A DNA stretch of 64,000 bases from Herbaspirillum sp. RV1423 (GCF_000577615.1 NZ_CBXX010000002.1:310001-374000); one strand, 5' to 3'; positions 44,403 through 53,623 are shown, counted from the first letter of the stretch. The notes: generated by a model from the letters alone, not told the origin. Made by a program: numbers and translations.

Positions 44403-46295
44403 ATGTCGAACTCATCGTCCCCACTGAGCTCCCGCCGCCGTTTCGTGAAGGGACTGGCCGCCGGCGGCGTGCTGTTGGGGTTGTCCTCGCGAGCGCTGCA
44501 AGCGGCCGCTCAGAACGTAGAGAAGCCGGCCCGTGGTCCAGCAGCCCCCATCCTGACCGGAAACGTGTTCGATCTGGTGGTCGCGGAGTCGGTGGTCAAT
44601 TTCACCGGAAAGCAAACCACCGCCACGACGATCAATGGCTCCCTGCCGGGACCGACCTTGCGCTGGAAAGAAGGCGAAATGGTTACTATCAACGTGACCA
44701 ACAAGCTGCGGGAGCACACGTCCATTCACTGGCACGGCATCATTCTGCCTTTCCAGATGGATGGTGTGCCGGGTATCAGCTTCGCGGGAATCGCTCCTGG
44801 AGAAACGTTCAGCTACAAATTCAAGGTGAAGCAAAGCGGCACGTATTGGTATCACTCCCATTCTGGCATGCAAGAGCAAACCGGCATGTATGGCGCAATC
44901 GTCATCGATCCGAGCGACAGTGGCAAGAAGATGGCCGATCGTGAGCATGTAGTCCTGTTCTCGGATTGGATGGATGAAAATCCGATGTCGGTGCTTTCCA
45001 AGCTCAAGAAGCAAGGCGATTTCTACAATCTGAACAGATTGACTGCCGGTGACTTCGTTCGCGATGCACGCAAGGATGGCTTCAAAGCGGCCATGGACAA
45101 CCGCGCGATGTGGAATGAGATGCGCATGAACCCGACCGACTTGGGGGACCTGTCGGCAGCCGTCTTGACTTACCTTGCCAACGGCGTTACCCCGGCAGGC
45201 AACTGGACCGCATTGTTCAAGTCTGGAGAGAAGGTTCGCCTGCGCTGCATCAACGGTTCCGGCAACACCTTTTATGACGTACGGATTCCGGGCCTGAAGT
45301 TGAAGGTCATCCAGGTGGACGGCGTGGATATTGAGCCGGTGAGCGTCGATGAATTCCGTTTCGGCCCGGGCGAGACATGCGATGTCGTCGTGGAGCCCAA
45401 AGAAGACGCCTACACGATATTTGCCCAGTCCATGGAGCGCACTGGTTATGCCATGGGAACGCTGGCCGTTCGTGCTGGCCTGACCGCTCCGGTACCGAAC
45501 GTCGACAAGCCTGAATGGCTCAGCATGAACGACATGATGGGGGATATGTCTTCCATGGGCGGAATGGATCACGGCGCCATGGGGGGAATGAACCATGGTG
45601 CCATGGTCAATATGCCGTCGATGAACATGGATTCGATGTCCAGCATGGACTCCATGGACAGCATGGACGCCACGTCGTCGGGGTCATCCATGGCGGGTGG
45701 CGTGCAACCCATGCAAGGCATGGACCATAGCCAGCATCAGATGGCCCCCGGCAATCCGTTAAAGGTCCCGAGCAAGAAGGCGCGCCACGCCAGCACAGAG
45801 TACGGTGCCAGTACGGACTCCAAGGTCGACAGCGCCCGCACCAACCTGGATGATCCCGGCGTTGGCTTGCGCAACAACGGACGCCGTGTACTGACGCTGG
45901 CTGACATGCACACCATCGGTGGGCCCTTGGACGATCGGGGACCAGAACGAGAAGTCGAGCTTCATCTGACCGGCAATATGGAGCGCTACGCTTGGTCTCT
46001 CGATGGCTTGGAGTTTGGCAAGTCGACGCCTGTGCATTTCCGCTACGGCGAACGCCTGCGCGTCATCCTCCACAACGACACGATGATGACGCATCCCATG
46101 CACTTGCACGGTCTGTGGAGCGAACTGGAAACGCCGAACGGCGATTTCCTCGCTCGTCGCCACACCATTCCGGTGCAGCCGGCGCAGCGCATCAGTTTCC
46201 TGGTCACGGCGGACGCCTTGGGTCGCTGGGCATGGCACTGCCACCTCATGTACCACATGGACATGGGCATGTTCCGCGAAGTCGTCGTCAGCTAA
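44403..46295 (+). CDS. copA: Periplasmic multicopper oxidase, CopA/PcoA family
   Basis: This 630-residue multicopper oxidase detoxifies copper(I) in the periplasm. A twin-arginine signal (SSRRRFVKGLAAGG) exports it folded. Copper ligands appear in HWHGIILP, YWYHSHSGMQ, HPMHLHGLWS and WHCHLMYHMDMGMF. A methionine-rich insert between residues ~375 and 450, with repeats such as MDSMSSMDSMDSMD and HGAMGGMNHGAM, probably binds copper(I). It heads a copA-copB-copC-copD run behind a cop box. Confidence 0.96.
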   Translation: MSNSSSPLSSRRRFVKGLAAGGVLLGLSSRALQAAAQNVEKPARGPAAPILTGNVFDLVVAESVVNFTGKQTTATTINGSLPGPTLRWKEGEMVTINVTNKLREHTSIHWHGIILPFQMDGVPGISFAGIAPGETFSYKFKVKQSGTYWYHSHSGMQEQTGMYGAIVIDPSDSGKKMADREHVVLFSDWMDENPMSVLSKLKKQGDFYNLNRLTAGDFVRDARKDGFKAAMDNRAMWNEMRMNPTDLGDLSAAVLTYLANGVTPAGNWTALFKSGEKVRLRCINGSGNTFYDVRIPGLKLKVIQVDGVDIEPVSVDEFRFGPGETCDVVVEPKEDAYTIFAQSMERTGYAMGTLAVRAGLTAPVPNVDKPEWLSMNDMMGDMSSMGGMDHGAMGGMNHGAMVNMPSMNMDSMSSMDSMDSMDATSSGSSMAGGVQPMQGMDHSQHQMAPGNPLKVPSKKARHASTEYGASTDSKVDSARTNLDDPGVGLRNNGRRVLTLADMHTIGGPLDDRGPEREVELHLTGNMERYAWSLDGLEFGKSTPVHFRYGERLRVILHNDTMMTHPMHLHGLWSELETPNGDFLARRHTIPVQPAQRISFLVTADALGRWAWHCHLMYHMDMGMFREVVVS

Positions 46296-46325
46296 CCAGG
46301 ATCTGCACTGAAAGGCATATCGAGA

Positions 46326-47327
46326 ATGATTTTTACCCGTTACCCCACCCGGATGTTACTGCTGGCGCTTGCGTCGGTGAGCATGAATGCGGCGCAGGCC
46401 CAGTCTCACGCAGGCCACGGCGCGCCGACCACCGACGCAGCGAGCCAACCGGCAGTCACGACGATGGACTCCATGCAGACCATGGACACAATGAATGGGG
46501 AGACTTCCAGCACTCCTGGGACGGATGATCACGGCGCGATGAACCACGCGGGCATGGACCATGGCAGCATGAACATGGGATCGACTTCGACTGCGCCTTC
46601 CGACGCCCGGGATCCACACGGCTATTCCAATGGATACACGCTCAATACAGGCCCCTACGCGCAAAAGGATACCAGCAGCCTGATGATGTCGGACATGCAC
46701 TCATTCGGCTCTTTCATAGTGGACCGCTTGGAGCGGGTCCACACCCGCAAAGCCAACTCTGTTACTTACGACACCCAAGCTTGGATCGGTAACACCTACG
46801 ACAAGTTCTACATCAAGGCCGAAGGCGATATCGACCGAGGTCGCGTGGGCGATTCGCGCACGGAATTGCTGTGGAGTCATGCCGTCACTCCCTATTGGGA
46901 TAGCCAGCTCGGTCTGCGGGTCGACGTGGGCAGTAACCGGCCGGGCCGCAATTGGCTGGCATTTGGGCTCCAAGGATTAGCACCATACTGGTTTGAAGTC
47001 GAGGCAACGGGCTACGTCGGCGAACAAGGCCGCACTGCGTTGCGCTTATCGGCAGAGTATGAAGTGCTCCTGACACAGCGCTGGATACTGCAGCCCCGCG
47101 TCGAGGCCAACTTGTACGGCAAAGAAGACCCCGACCTGGGCATCGGCCGCGGTCTGTCCAGTGCGGCGTACGGTATGCGCCTGCGCTATGAATTCTCGCG
47201 CCAGTTTGCGCCCTATGTTGGGATCGAACGAAGCCAAAAGTTTGGCCGTACTGCCAGCTACACCCGTGGCGCCGGCAGCAATGTCGGCGAGACTAGGCTT
47301 GTGGCCGGCGTTCGCATTTTATTTTAA
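46326..47327 (+). CDS. copB: Outer-membrane copper resistance protein
   Basis: This 333-residue CopB/PcoB homologue has a signal peptide ending near AQAQS, a methionine/histidine-rich N-terminal stretch (HAGHGAP, MDSMQTMDTMNG, HAGMDHGSMNMGS) and a C-terminal beta-barrel ending in the outer-membrane-type phenylalanine (VAGVRILF). Typical family segments are DPHGYSNGYTLNTGPYA and VDRLERV. It follows copA by 30 bases. Confidence 0.94.
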   Translation: MIFTRYPTRMLLLALASVSMNAAQAQSHAGHGAPTTDAASQPAVTTMDSMQTMDTMNGETSSTPGTDDHGAMNHAGMDHGSMNMGSTSTAPSDARDPHGYSNGYTLNTGPYAQKDTSSLMMSDMHSFGSFIVDRLERVHTRKANSVTYDTQAWIGNTYDKFYIKAEGDIDRGRVGDSRTELLWSHAVTPYWDSQLGLRVDVGSNRPGRNWLAFGLQGLAPYWFEVEATGYVGEQGRTALRLSAEYEVLLTQRWILQPRVEANLYGKEDPDLGIGRGLSSAAYGMRLRYEFSRQFAPYVGIERSQKFGRTASYTRGAGSNVGETRLVAGVRILF

Positions 47328-47361
47328 TACGGAATTTTTGATCATCCACAGGGGAGTTGCC

Positions 47362-47748
47362 ATGTCTTACCAGTCCTTTATCACCAAAACCGCCTTCACC
47401 ATTGCTGCAGCAGCCTTCGCCACCGCAGCCTTTGCCCATCCCAAGCTTCTGGGCTCGACCCCGGAAGACAATTCGACCGTCAGCGCGCCCGAGAAAATCG
47501 AATTGCGCTTTTCCGAGAATCTGTCCAAGCAGTTTTCCGGCGCGAGTCTGGTGATGACCAGCATGCCGGGCATGAGCCACGCCGCGCCGATGAAAATGGG
47601 AGCAAAGATTTCTGGCGCCGAGGATCCCAAAACCATGGTCATCACACCTACGCAGCCATTGATGCCTGGTGTTTATAGCATTGACTGGCGTGCGGTCTCC
47701 TCGGATACCCACCCGATCACCGGCAAAGTTACTTTTACGGTGAAGTGA
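47362..47748 (+). CDS. copC: Periplasmic copper-binding protein
   Basis: This 128-residue CopC has a signal peptide ending FATAAFA, so mature His1 begins HPKLLGSTPEDN as in the family, where that histidine binds copper(II). The rest is a beta-barrel with a methionine-rich loop (MTSMPGMSHAAPMKMG) for copper(I) and the C-terminal DTHPITGKVTFTV histidine. The ATG at 47362 follows GGGGAG; a longer upstream frame overlaps copB. copD starts seven bases after the stop. Confidence 0.95.
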   Translation: MSYQSFITKTAFTIAAAAFATAAFAHPKLLGSTPEDNSTVSAPEKIELRFSENLSKQFSGASLVMTSMPGMSHAAPMKMGAKISGAEDPKTMVITPTQPLMPGVYSIDWRAVSSDTHPITGKVTFTVK

Positions 47749-47755
47749 GCTGGCA

Positions 47756-48679
47756 ATGGATTGGGTGACCGTTCTGGTGCGTTTCGCGCTGTATTTGGAC
47801 CTGATGCTTGTCTTCGGCTTGCCCCTGTTTCACCTGCATGCCTTACGCAAGCCGGAACGTTCATCCGTGTTGGCCAGGAAGCTTTCGGCATTGACCGTAA
47901 GCGCAGCCATTGTTGGCATGATCCTTTCAGCGATCAGCATGGTCTTGATGACCAAAGCGATGAGCGGCGCAACCGATTTCAGTTCGATCGAGCAGCACAT
48001 GTTCGAAATGATGCTGACCGATACGCCGTTCGGCCTGGCCTGGTGCTTGCGCATGGGGATGCTGGTGCTGAGTGTCTTGGCGGCATTGTTTTTAGCGCAA
48101 GCGCCAACCTCGAAATTCAGCATGATGAGCCTGGCCGGCGGCGTTGCCTTGGCTACGCTGTCCTGGGGTGGACATGGCGCCATGGATGAAGGCGCGCGTG
48201 GCCAGTTGCACCTGGCTGCGGACATCATCCACCTGCTCGCCGCGGGCGCTTGGATAGGTGCGCTCGCCGTATTTGTTCTCCTATTGGCACTGCGCGATGG
48301 TCATGACGCCAACAACGTTACTTTGCTTAGTCGCACGCTCAATGGATTTGCCCTGATGGGCACTCTCATCGTCGGTTCATTACTGATTACCGGTGCACTT
48401 AATTACTGGCTGATCGTCGGCCCGACAGTGACCGGATTGTTCTCGACACCTTATGGGCAACTGCTGATCGCCAAGCTGGTTCTCTTTGGCATGATGCTTG
48501 CGCTGGCAGCGGCGAACCGATATCGGCTAAGCCCCGTACTCGAGCGAGCGCATGTCTTCGGCGAGCATCAGGAAGCGGTTGCGGCGTTGCGAAGAAGCCT
48601 GTTTTTTGAGACAGCTTGTGCTTTCTTGATTCTGGCGCTAGTCGCCTGGTTAGGTACATTGGGACCGATGGTCGATTGA
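47756..48679 (+). CDS. copD: Inner-membrane copper resistance protein
   Basis: This 307-residue protein has about eight membrane helices and matches CopD/PcoD, thought to move copper across the inner membrane together with CopC. Typical parts are SWGGHGAMDEG, the helix HLAADIIHLLAAGAWIGAL and a C-terminal FETACAFLILALVAWLGTLGP. Its place right after copC confirms the call. Confidence 0.93.
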   Translation: MDWVTVLVRFALYLDLMLVFGLPLFHLHALRKPERSSVLARKLSALTVSAAIVGMILSAISMVLMTKAMSGATDFSSIEQHMFEMMLTDTPFGLAWCLRMGMLVLSVLAALFLAQAPTSKFSMMSLAGGVALATLSWGGHGAMDEGARGQLHLAADIIHLLAAGAWIGALAVFVLLLALRDGHDANNVTLLSRTLNGFALMGTLIVGSLLITGALNYWLIVGPTVTGLFSTPYGQLLIAKLVLFGMMLALAAANRYRLSPVLERAHVFGEHQEAVAALRRSLFFETACAFLILALVAWLGTLGPMVD

Positions 48680-48767
48680 CGTCATCGGAAGGTTATCGAG
48701 GTTCTGGAACTGCGCCGAAAGTTCCAGCGCAGTTCGCCGATTTAAGGAACTGGAGAACGAAAGAACC

Positions 48768-48800
48768 GCCGTTTCGATTCCGGAAGCGGCGGCGTTTTCG
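48768..48800 (+). terminator. Possible terminator after copD
   Basis: A hairpin with CCGCCG and CGGCGG arms is followed by a short T run (CGTTTTCG). Just upstream, GAACTGCGC (48707-48715) and GCGCAGTTC (48727-48735) form a second stem without a T-tract. Together they probably end copABCD transcription. Confidence 0.45.
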
Positions 48801-48924
48801 CTTGCCTTGAACAACGTAGAGACACTAAATTTTTTTGATCTGCACGCCTGTTTTTGTGAACATCACGTCGTTGAATCACTCTCATGGTTGATGGTTTTCA
48901 GATCAATCAACGATAGGAGTCCAC

Positions 48925-49518
48925 ATGCGTATCTCATTTAAAACAGCGATGGTAGTGGCGGCACTCGTCGCCTCATCCACAGCGTTTTCGCAGGCTATGT
49001 CTCCCGGGCCAGCTAACGATACAGGCGCAGATGCATCGATGCCTTCCAAGGCGTCATACGACGAACAGTTCCTCGACACCATGGCCAAACATCACGAAGA
49101 GGCCGTCAAGATGGCACAGCTCGCCGACAGCCGTAGCGCACACGATCAGCTCAAGCAGATGGCTAAAAAAACAATCGAAGACCAGAACGCGGAAATTGCG
49201 CAGCTGCGCAATTGGAAAGAGCAGTGGTATCCCGACAAAGGCAGTGCCGTGAACATGAAGCTGCCCGGCATGATGGAATCAATGAAAGGCATGTCGATGG
49301 AGAGGCTTGAGGCCAGTCACGGCGATGCTTTTGACGCTATGTTCATCGATATGATGAACAAACATCATCGCGGTGCGCTCACGATGGCAAGGGACGCCGT
49401 CAAGAAAGCTCGTCATCCTCAAATTGTCGCCTTCTCAAAGAAGGTCATCTCACAACAACAACAAGAAATTTCCACGATGAGTCGCTGGAAAAAGGAATGG
49501 AAGCTGGTCGACCATTGA
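48925..49518 (+). CDS. DUF305 periplasmic protein (CopM-like)
   Basis: This 197-residue protein has a signal peptide ending near FSQA and two DUF305 halves, each with the histidine/methionine signature (TMAKHHEEAVKMAQLA and MFIDMMNKHHRGALTMA). Such proteins are ferritin-like helical bundles found in copper loci; CopM of cyanobacteria binds copper. The ATG follows GATAGGAGTCCAC. A copper-binding role here is inferred from motif and place. Confidence 0.88.
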   Translation: MRISFKTAMVVAALVASSTAFSQAMSPGPANDTGADASMPSKASYDEQFLDTMAKHHEEAVKMAQLADSRSAHDQLKQMAKKTIEDQNAEIAQLRNWKEQWYPDKGSAVNMKLPGMMESMKGMSMERLEASHGDAFDAMFIDMMNKHHRGALTMARDAVKKARHPQIVAFSKKVISQQQQEISTMSRWKKEWKLVDH

Positions 49519-49613
49519 GCTTGTGGTCCTCTGGCTTTCCGCGCAACCAGGCTCTGGCATCCGCTGGAGCGCAATCCGGGTAAACCGCCCATCCATTTTT
49601 TAAGGAGATCATG

Positions 49614-49943
49614 ATGTCACGTGAAGAATTCCGTACTTGTATCGAGGCTTGTTATGCATGTGCAGCAGCTTGCGACCGATGTGCCGCAGCCTGCTTGCAA
49701 GAAGACGATGTAAAGATGATGGCACGCTGTATCGCTACCGATGCCGACTGCGCGGAGATTTGCCGAACGGCCGCGGCACTGATGGCCAGGGGTAGCGAGT
49801 TCGCTCAGCAGGTATGCAAGCTGTGCGCCCAAATTTGCAAAGCCTGCGCCGAGGAATGCGCGAAACACGAGGCACAGCACTGCCGGGACTGCGCGCAAGC
49901 CTGTACGCGATGTGCCGATGAGTGCAGTAAGATGGCGGCCTAA
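49614..49943 (+). CDS. Cysteine-rich four-helix-bundle copper storage-like protein
   Basis: This 109-residue protein has 19 cysteines spaced along amphipathic helices, as in CxxxC and CxxC steps (CIEACYACAAACDRC, CKLCAQICKACAEEC, CRDCAQACTRCADEC). This is the pattern of Csp-type copper storage proteins and DUF326. No signal peptide is present, so it would act in the cytosol like Csp3. The second ATG (49614) is preferred because AAGGAG is then six bases away; the first is only three away. Confidence 0.85.
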   Translation: MSREEFRTCIEACYACAAACDRCAAACLQEDDVKMMARCIATDADCAEICRTAAALMARGSEFAQQVCKLCAQICKACAEECAKHEAQHCRDCAQACTRCADECSKMAA

Positions 49944-49954
49944 CCGTCGACGCT

Positions 49955-49985
49955 GTCCGGCCTTTTGGCCGGACGTGTTTTTTCT
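49955..49985 (+). terminator. Intrinsic terminator after the cysteine-rich gene
   Basis: The stem GTCCGGCC / GGCCGGAC with a TTTT loop is followed after three bases by a run of T residues. It separates the cysteine-rich gene from the CDF transporter gene. Confidence 0.8.
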
Positions 49986-50006
49986 TCTTATCGCATTGGA
50001 TATTTT

Positions 50007-50942
50007 ATGTCGTCTTATTCGCTGACGGACCGTTGGCGCCATTCCCACGTTTTTGACGAAGGGAATCCGCTGGCCCAACGCAATACCCGATGGGCCGTGT
50101 TCCTGACTGCAATTATGATGGTGGCCGAGATCGTCGGTGGCTGGCTGTACAATTCAATGGCTCTGCTGGCTGATGGCTGGCATATGAGCTCGCACGCATT
50201 GGCGCTTGGCTTGTCAGTGCTGGCCTATGGCGCTGCGCGCCGCTTTGCCCAAGATAAGCGATTCACATTCGGTACGTGGAAAATTGAGATATTGGGCGGC
50301 TATACCAGCGCCATCGTCCTGCTTGGTGTGGCGGCGCTAATGCTGTATCAGTCCGCAGAGCGCCTGATCTCGCCCAGCCCGATTCTTTACGACCAGGCTA
50401 TCGCTATCGCGGCGGTCGGCCTTCTGGTCAATCTGGCCTGTGCGTGGTTACTCAAAGGCGGGCACTCTGATCATCATCACGGCCATGATGACCACCACCA
50501 TCACCACGACCTCAATCTTCGATCAGCTTATCTGCATGTCATCGCTGACGCTGCTACGTCTGTGTTGGCCATCCTCGCGCTCTTCGGTGGCAAATTATGG
50601 GGAGCCAGCTGGCTCGACCCGGCCATGGGCATCGTCGGTGCCGTGCTTGTGGCCGTCTGGGCTAGAGGCTTGATTCGGGATACCGGGCGCGTGTTGCTCG
50701 ATGCGGAAATGGATGCTCCCGTCGTGCAAGAGATCCACGACGTCATCGCCGCCAGCCCTTGGCCGGCGGAGGTGACGGATTTACACGTCTGGCGCGTGGG
50801 CAAAGGTAAATATGCCTGCATTCTCTCACTGGTCCTGGACAATGAGGGCAGCCCTGACGACTTCAGGAAACAGCTCAGCGTCCATGAGGAACTGGTGCAC
50901 ATAACGGTCGAGATCAACCGCCGGAAGTCGGTTCACCACTGA
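50007..50942 (+). CDS. dmeF: Cation diffusion facilitator, DmeF-like
   Basis: This 311-residue CDF-family exporter has six membrane helices. Metal-site residues are seen in LLADGWHMSSHALALG and HVIADAATSVLAILAL. The loop between helices four and five is a histidine run (HSDHHHGHDDHHHHHD). The N-terminal WRHSHVFDEGNPLAQRNTRW is characteristic of DmeF, which exports cobalt, nickel or related divalent cations. The ATG at 50007 is used because it lies past the terminator. The last 29 bases overlap the convergent tnpT end. Confidence 0.88.
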   Translation: MSSYSLTDRWRHSHVFDEGNPLAQRNTRWAVFLTAIMMVAEIVGGWLYNSMALLADGWHMSSHALALGLSVLAYGAARRFAQDKRFTFGTWKIEILGGYTSAIVLLGVAALMLYQSAERLISPSPILYDQAIAIAAVGLLVNLACAWLLKGGHSDHHHGHDDHHHHHDLNLRSAYLHVIADAATSVLAILALFGGKLWGASWLDPAMGIVGAVLVAVWARGLIRDTGRVLLDAEMDAPVVQEIHDVIAASPWPAEVTDLHVWRVGKGKYACILSLVLDNEGSPDDFRKQLSVHEELVHITVEINRRKSVHH

Positions 50943-51975
50943 CATTTACGTCCTGTTTTGGCGCGGTACTGGCTGGCGTCACTTGCCGCATTTGTTCGAG
51001 GTGCTCACGGAACTCGGCAGCGACTGTTCGTTGCGCTTCCAGCTTAGCCTGTACGGCGGCCAGTTCGACCTGGAGGCCGTGCACCTGCTGGGTCGCAACT
51101 GCCAATTGCGCTTTCATATGATCGGCTTGCACGACTTTTCCCCCCAGCTGGGACGCAAGCATCCGGCAGCGCTCTTCGAGCGCGTGTGCCGTGTCCAACT
51201 TTTGCTGAAGCTGGCGCAGTTGACCATCGCGATCGTATAGCCCTTGTTTCGTGTGGGTGAGATCTGCGACCAAACGGACGCCTTCTTGGTTCAGCCGCGT
51301 GGCTTCTTCCTGTTTTACCACCAAACTCTGCTGCAGCGTACGGATCTCCGCCTGCAGCTGCTGCACCTGTTGCTCGTGCCGGCGTGCATCTTGTTCCCGC
51401 TGCTCTTTGACCGAAGTACGGTAATGATCGAGCGCTTCCCGCGCATGCTGATGCTTTTCTTCCAACGAGCGGCTGTGGTGCTGATTCTCCAGCAAGCGCT
51501 CCTTGAAGTCGACGACTTGCTGCTCGGCGGTGTGACGGGCAATGGACTCCTTTTGTAGACGTTCCTGCGTTTCGTGGTGCGATTGTGTTTCCTCGCGAAG
51601 ACGCGTCTCGGCGTCATGTAGATGGCGTGTTAGCGCGGCAACTTGCTGTCCTGCAGCTTCCAGCTTTTCGGCATATTGTCGTTCAGTTTCGGCGCTCTGG
51701 GCCTGAACCGCGTCGACTTTGGCCCTTGATTCGTCCTGAAGCTGGGCAGCCAGGCGCTCGACGAAATCGTGTAAGGCCTCGGAAATGGACGTTTTGCGTC
51801 CGGCGAGATCGCCGTCTTCGGCCTCTAGCTCCTTCAAGTACTTATGGATGGTTGTTTTCGAGCCGGTATTACCGAGTTCGATACGTACTGCGTCTAGCGA
51901 CGGGTGTTTTCCCAGCACGATCAGGGCGTCCCGAGCTCGCTTTACATCAGATTTATAGAGGCCGCTACGCGCCAT
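50914..51975 (-). CDS. tnpT: TnpT-like cointegrate resolution protein (KfrA-type coiled coil)
   Basis: This 353-residue protein has an N-terminal KfrA-like DNA-binding domain (SGLYKSDVKRARDALIVLG through GNTGSKTTIHKYLKELEAE) and a coiled coil from about residue 60 to 330. This layout, and its divergence from a tyrosine recombinase, match TnpT of Tn4651, which assists the recombinase at the resolution site. The ATG at 51975 has AAAGGAG five bases upstream. The longer frame would run into the resolution site. Confidence 0.85.
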   Translation of the reverse strand: MARSGLYKSDVKRARDALIVLGKHPSLDAVRIELGNTGSKTTIHKYLKELEAEDGDLAGRKTSISEALHDFVERLAAQLQDESRAKVDAVQAQSAETERQYAEKLEAAGQQVAALTRHLHDAETRLREETQSHHETQERLQKESIARHTAEQQVVDFKERLLENQHHSRSLEEKHQHAREALDHYRTSVKEQREQDARRHEQQVQQLQAEIRTLQQSLVVKQEEATRLNQEGVRLVADLTHTKQGLYDRDGQLRQLQQKLDTAHALEERCRMLASQLGGKVVQADHMKAQLAVATQQVHGLQVELAAVQAKLEAQRTVAAEFREHLEQMRQVTPASTAPKQDVNVSGEPTSGG

Positions 51976-52162
51976 GACCGCTCCTTTAAATAAAGTACCG
52001 TAGTATGTACTACGTATATACATACCGATTATAGCGAAAATAAAGTCAGAATTTGTTCTTAAATCGCACTAAATATTGGATAGTTATTTATCCTGATGGG
52101 CTAAAATCAACCTAATTTGCTTCCATCCATCTGTACTACCGATTTCTAAGCCATATCGCGCG
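51976..52162. other. Putative resolution site (rst) between tnpT and tnpS
   Basis: The 187-base AT-rich divergent region holds GTAGTATGTACTAC (52000-52013), with inverted arms GTAGTA/TACTAC around TG, the nearby TATGTA/TACATA pair (52004-52024), and a further GTACTACC at 52133-52140. In Tn4651 the equivalent region is where TnpS recombines cointegrates. The exact core was not determined. Confidence 0.45.
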
Positions 52163-53125
52163 ATGATTCCAATTGACGATTACTTACATGCCGCCACCCG
52201 AGATAACACCCGCAAGAGTTATCGCGCGGCAGTAAACCACTTTGAAGTGGAATGGGGAGGATTTCTGCCGGCTACGGCCGATAGCGTAGTGCGCTATTTG
52301 GCGCAGTATGCCGGCGTACTGGCACACAACACCTTAAAGCAGCGTGTTACCGCCCTCGGCCAGTGGCACGTAGAACAGGGGTTTCCGGATCCGACGAAGG
52401 CGCCGGTGGTGCGCAAGATGCTGCGCGGGATCCATGAACTGCATCCCGCGCAGGAGAAACGGGCCAAGCCGCTGCAACTGGATGCGCTTGAGCAGACAGT
52501 GGCATGGCTCGAGCAGCAGTGTGAACTAGCCAGGCAGCAAGGGCGTAGCAGCGACCTTCTTCGGCATACACGGGATCGGGCGTTGCTGCTCGTTGGGTTC
52601 TGGCGAGGATTTCGTAGCGATGAACTGGCCAGGCTGGAAATCGACCATATCGACGCCATCGCCGGGGAAGGCATGACAATCTATTTGCCGCGTACGAAGA
52701 CTGACCGAAGCCTCAAGGGCACGACTTACAAGACCCCAGCCTTATCTAAGCTCTGCCCGGTAACAGCCTACCTGGATTGGCTTGCTGTCAGTGGACTGAA
52801 AAGCGGTGCCACATTTCGCGGGATCGACCGTTGGGGCGCCATCAGCGAGGCACCTGTCAATTCGGCCAGCATCATTCCCTTGCTTCGGCGCATCCTGAAG
52901 TCCGCTGACGTGACGGACGTGCATTTATACAGCTCGCACTCCTTACGACGCGGATTTGCGACTTGGGCCAGTGCGAACGGATGGGAATTGCGGGCTCTCA
53001 TGGAATATGTCGGATGGAGGAATATCGCCTCCGCATCTCGTTATGTGGACTCTCATGATCCCTATCATCGGGAAATGCTGGAACGTCTTCTCCCCAAAAA
53101 TCTGAATCTCCTTGATCAGTCTTGA
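52163..53125 (+). CDS. tnpS: TnpS-like tyrosine recombinase
   Basis: This 320-residue tyrosine recombinase carries the catalytic set Arg151 (GFRSDELARLEI), His259 and Arg262 (SSHSLRRGFATW), Trp285 and the nucleophile Tyr294 (ASRYVDSH). Length and divergent partner fit TnpS of Tn4651-type transposons, which resolves cointegrates, rather than a phage or integron integrase. No attC array is present. Confidence 0.88.
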   Translation: MIPIDDYLHAATRDNTRKSYRAAVNHFEVEWGGFLPATADSVVRYLAQYAGVLAHNTLKQRVTALGQWHVEQGFPDPTKAPVVRKMLRGIHELHPAQEKRAKPLQLDALEQTVAWLEQQCELARQQGRSSDLLRHTRDRALLLVGFWRGFRSDELARLEIDHIDAIAGEGMTIYLPRTKTDRSLKGTTYKTPALSKLCPVTAYLDWLAVSGLKSGATFRGIDRWGAISEAPVNSASIIPLLRRILKSADVTDVHLYSSHSLRRGFATWASANGWELRALMEYVGWRNIASASRYVDSHDPYHREMLERLLPKNLNLLDQS

Positions 53126-53134
53126 ACAAGACGT

Positions 53135-53623
53135 CTAAGCGTGGGAGGCTGCGCTTTGTGGCGGTAGTTCACGAAATGCGTAGCAGTTTCCGCGCGCGTC
53201 ATTGAGCGCGTGATGCTCGGGTAGACGATTTTTAGCGTGGAATTCATGGCGCAGCAATTCGTTGATGCGGTCGGCTACCAGTCGCCCTTTAACCCAGAAA
53301 GGGACCCGGTCCTCCAGCGCCCGCGAAAATAGATCCCAGTCGGTTTGAAAGTCATAGCACAGCTGGATTTCCTCGCCAGTGGGCCGGACAAGTACCAGCC
53401 ACTGCGTTATTCGACCGTAGAGCGCATCGAGTGACAGTTCTGCTTCTGGTGAATAGCCCAAGAGCGGCACCACTGTCTCACGCACAAAATCACTGCACCG
53501 CCGAATGTCAAAGGGCAGCTCCGCATAGAACTCCTCACCTGTTTCCGCCACCAGTGCGATGCTGATCAATTGCGGATTTACAAAGTCGGTGAATTCTGTG
53601 TCGACGAATACTTTGAGTGCCAT
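53135..53623 (-). CDS. DEDDh-type 3'-5' exonuclease-like protein (copy A)
   Basis: This 162-residue protein starts VFVDTEFTDFVNPQLISIA, with the Asp8-Glu10 pair of a DEDDh nuclease, and ends with the HHALNDARG histidine/aspartate motif. LCYDFQTDWDLFSRAL may hold the middle aspartate. It is a clear paralogue of the protein at 54433, with which it shares the same N-terminal and C-terminal segments. It begins 9 bases past tnpS, converging on it. The role could be RNA or DNA trimming; no substrate is evident. Confidence 0.75.
   Translation of the reverse strand: MALKVFVDTEFTDFVNPQLISIALVAETGEEFYAELPFDIRRCSDFVRETVVPLLGYSPEAELSLDALYGRITQWLVLVRPTGEEIQLCYDFQTDWDLFSRALEDRVPFWVKGRLVADRINELLRHEFHAKNRLPEHHALNDARGNCYAFRELPPQSAASHA

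Noticed and set aside
45515-45730. Short histidine/glycine-rich frame inside copA
   Set aside because: It is the out-of-frame reading of the methionine/histidine-rich copA linker.
45530-45745. Repeated ATGGAC/ATGAAC-type units that could be called a tandem DNA repeat
   Set aside because: They encode the methionine-rich copper-binding linker of CopA and need no other explanation.
51000-51975. Possibility that the coiled-coil gene is a plasmid KfrA partition protein
   Set aside because: No plasmid replication or partition genes are near, and its divergence from a tyrosine recombinase fits TnpT better.
52163-53125. Possibility that the tyrosine recombinase is an integron or phage integrase
   Set aside because: No attC array, attachment site or phage genes were seen, while tnpT and tnpA of the matching transposon type are present.
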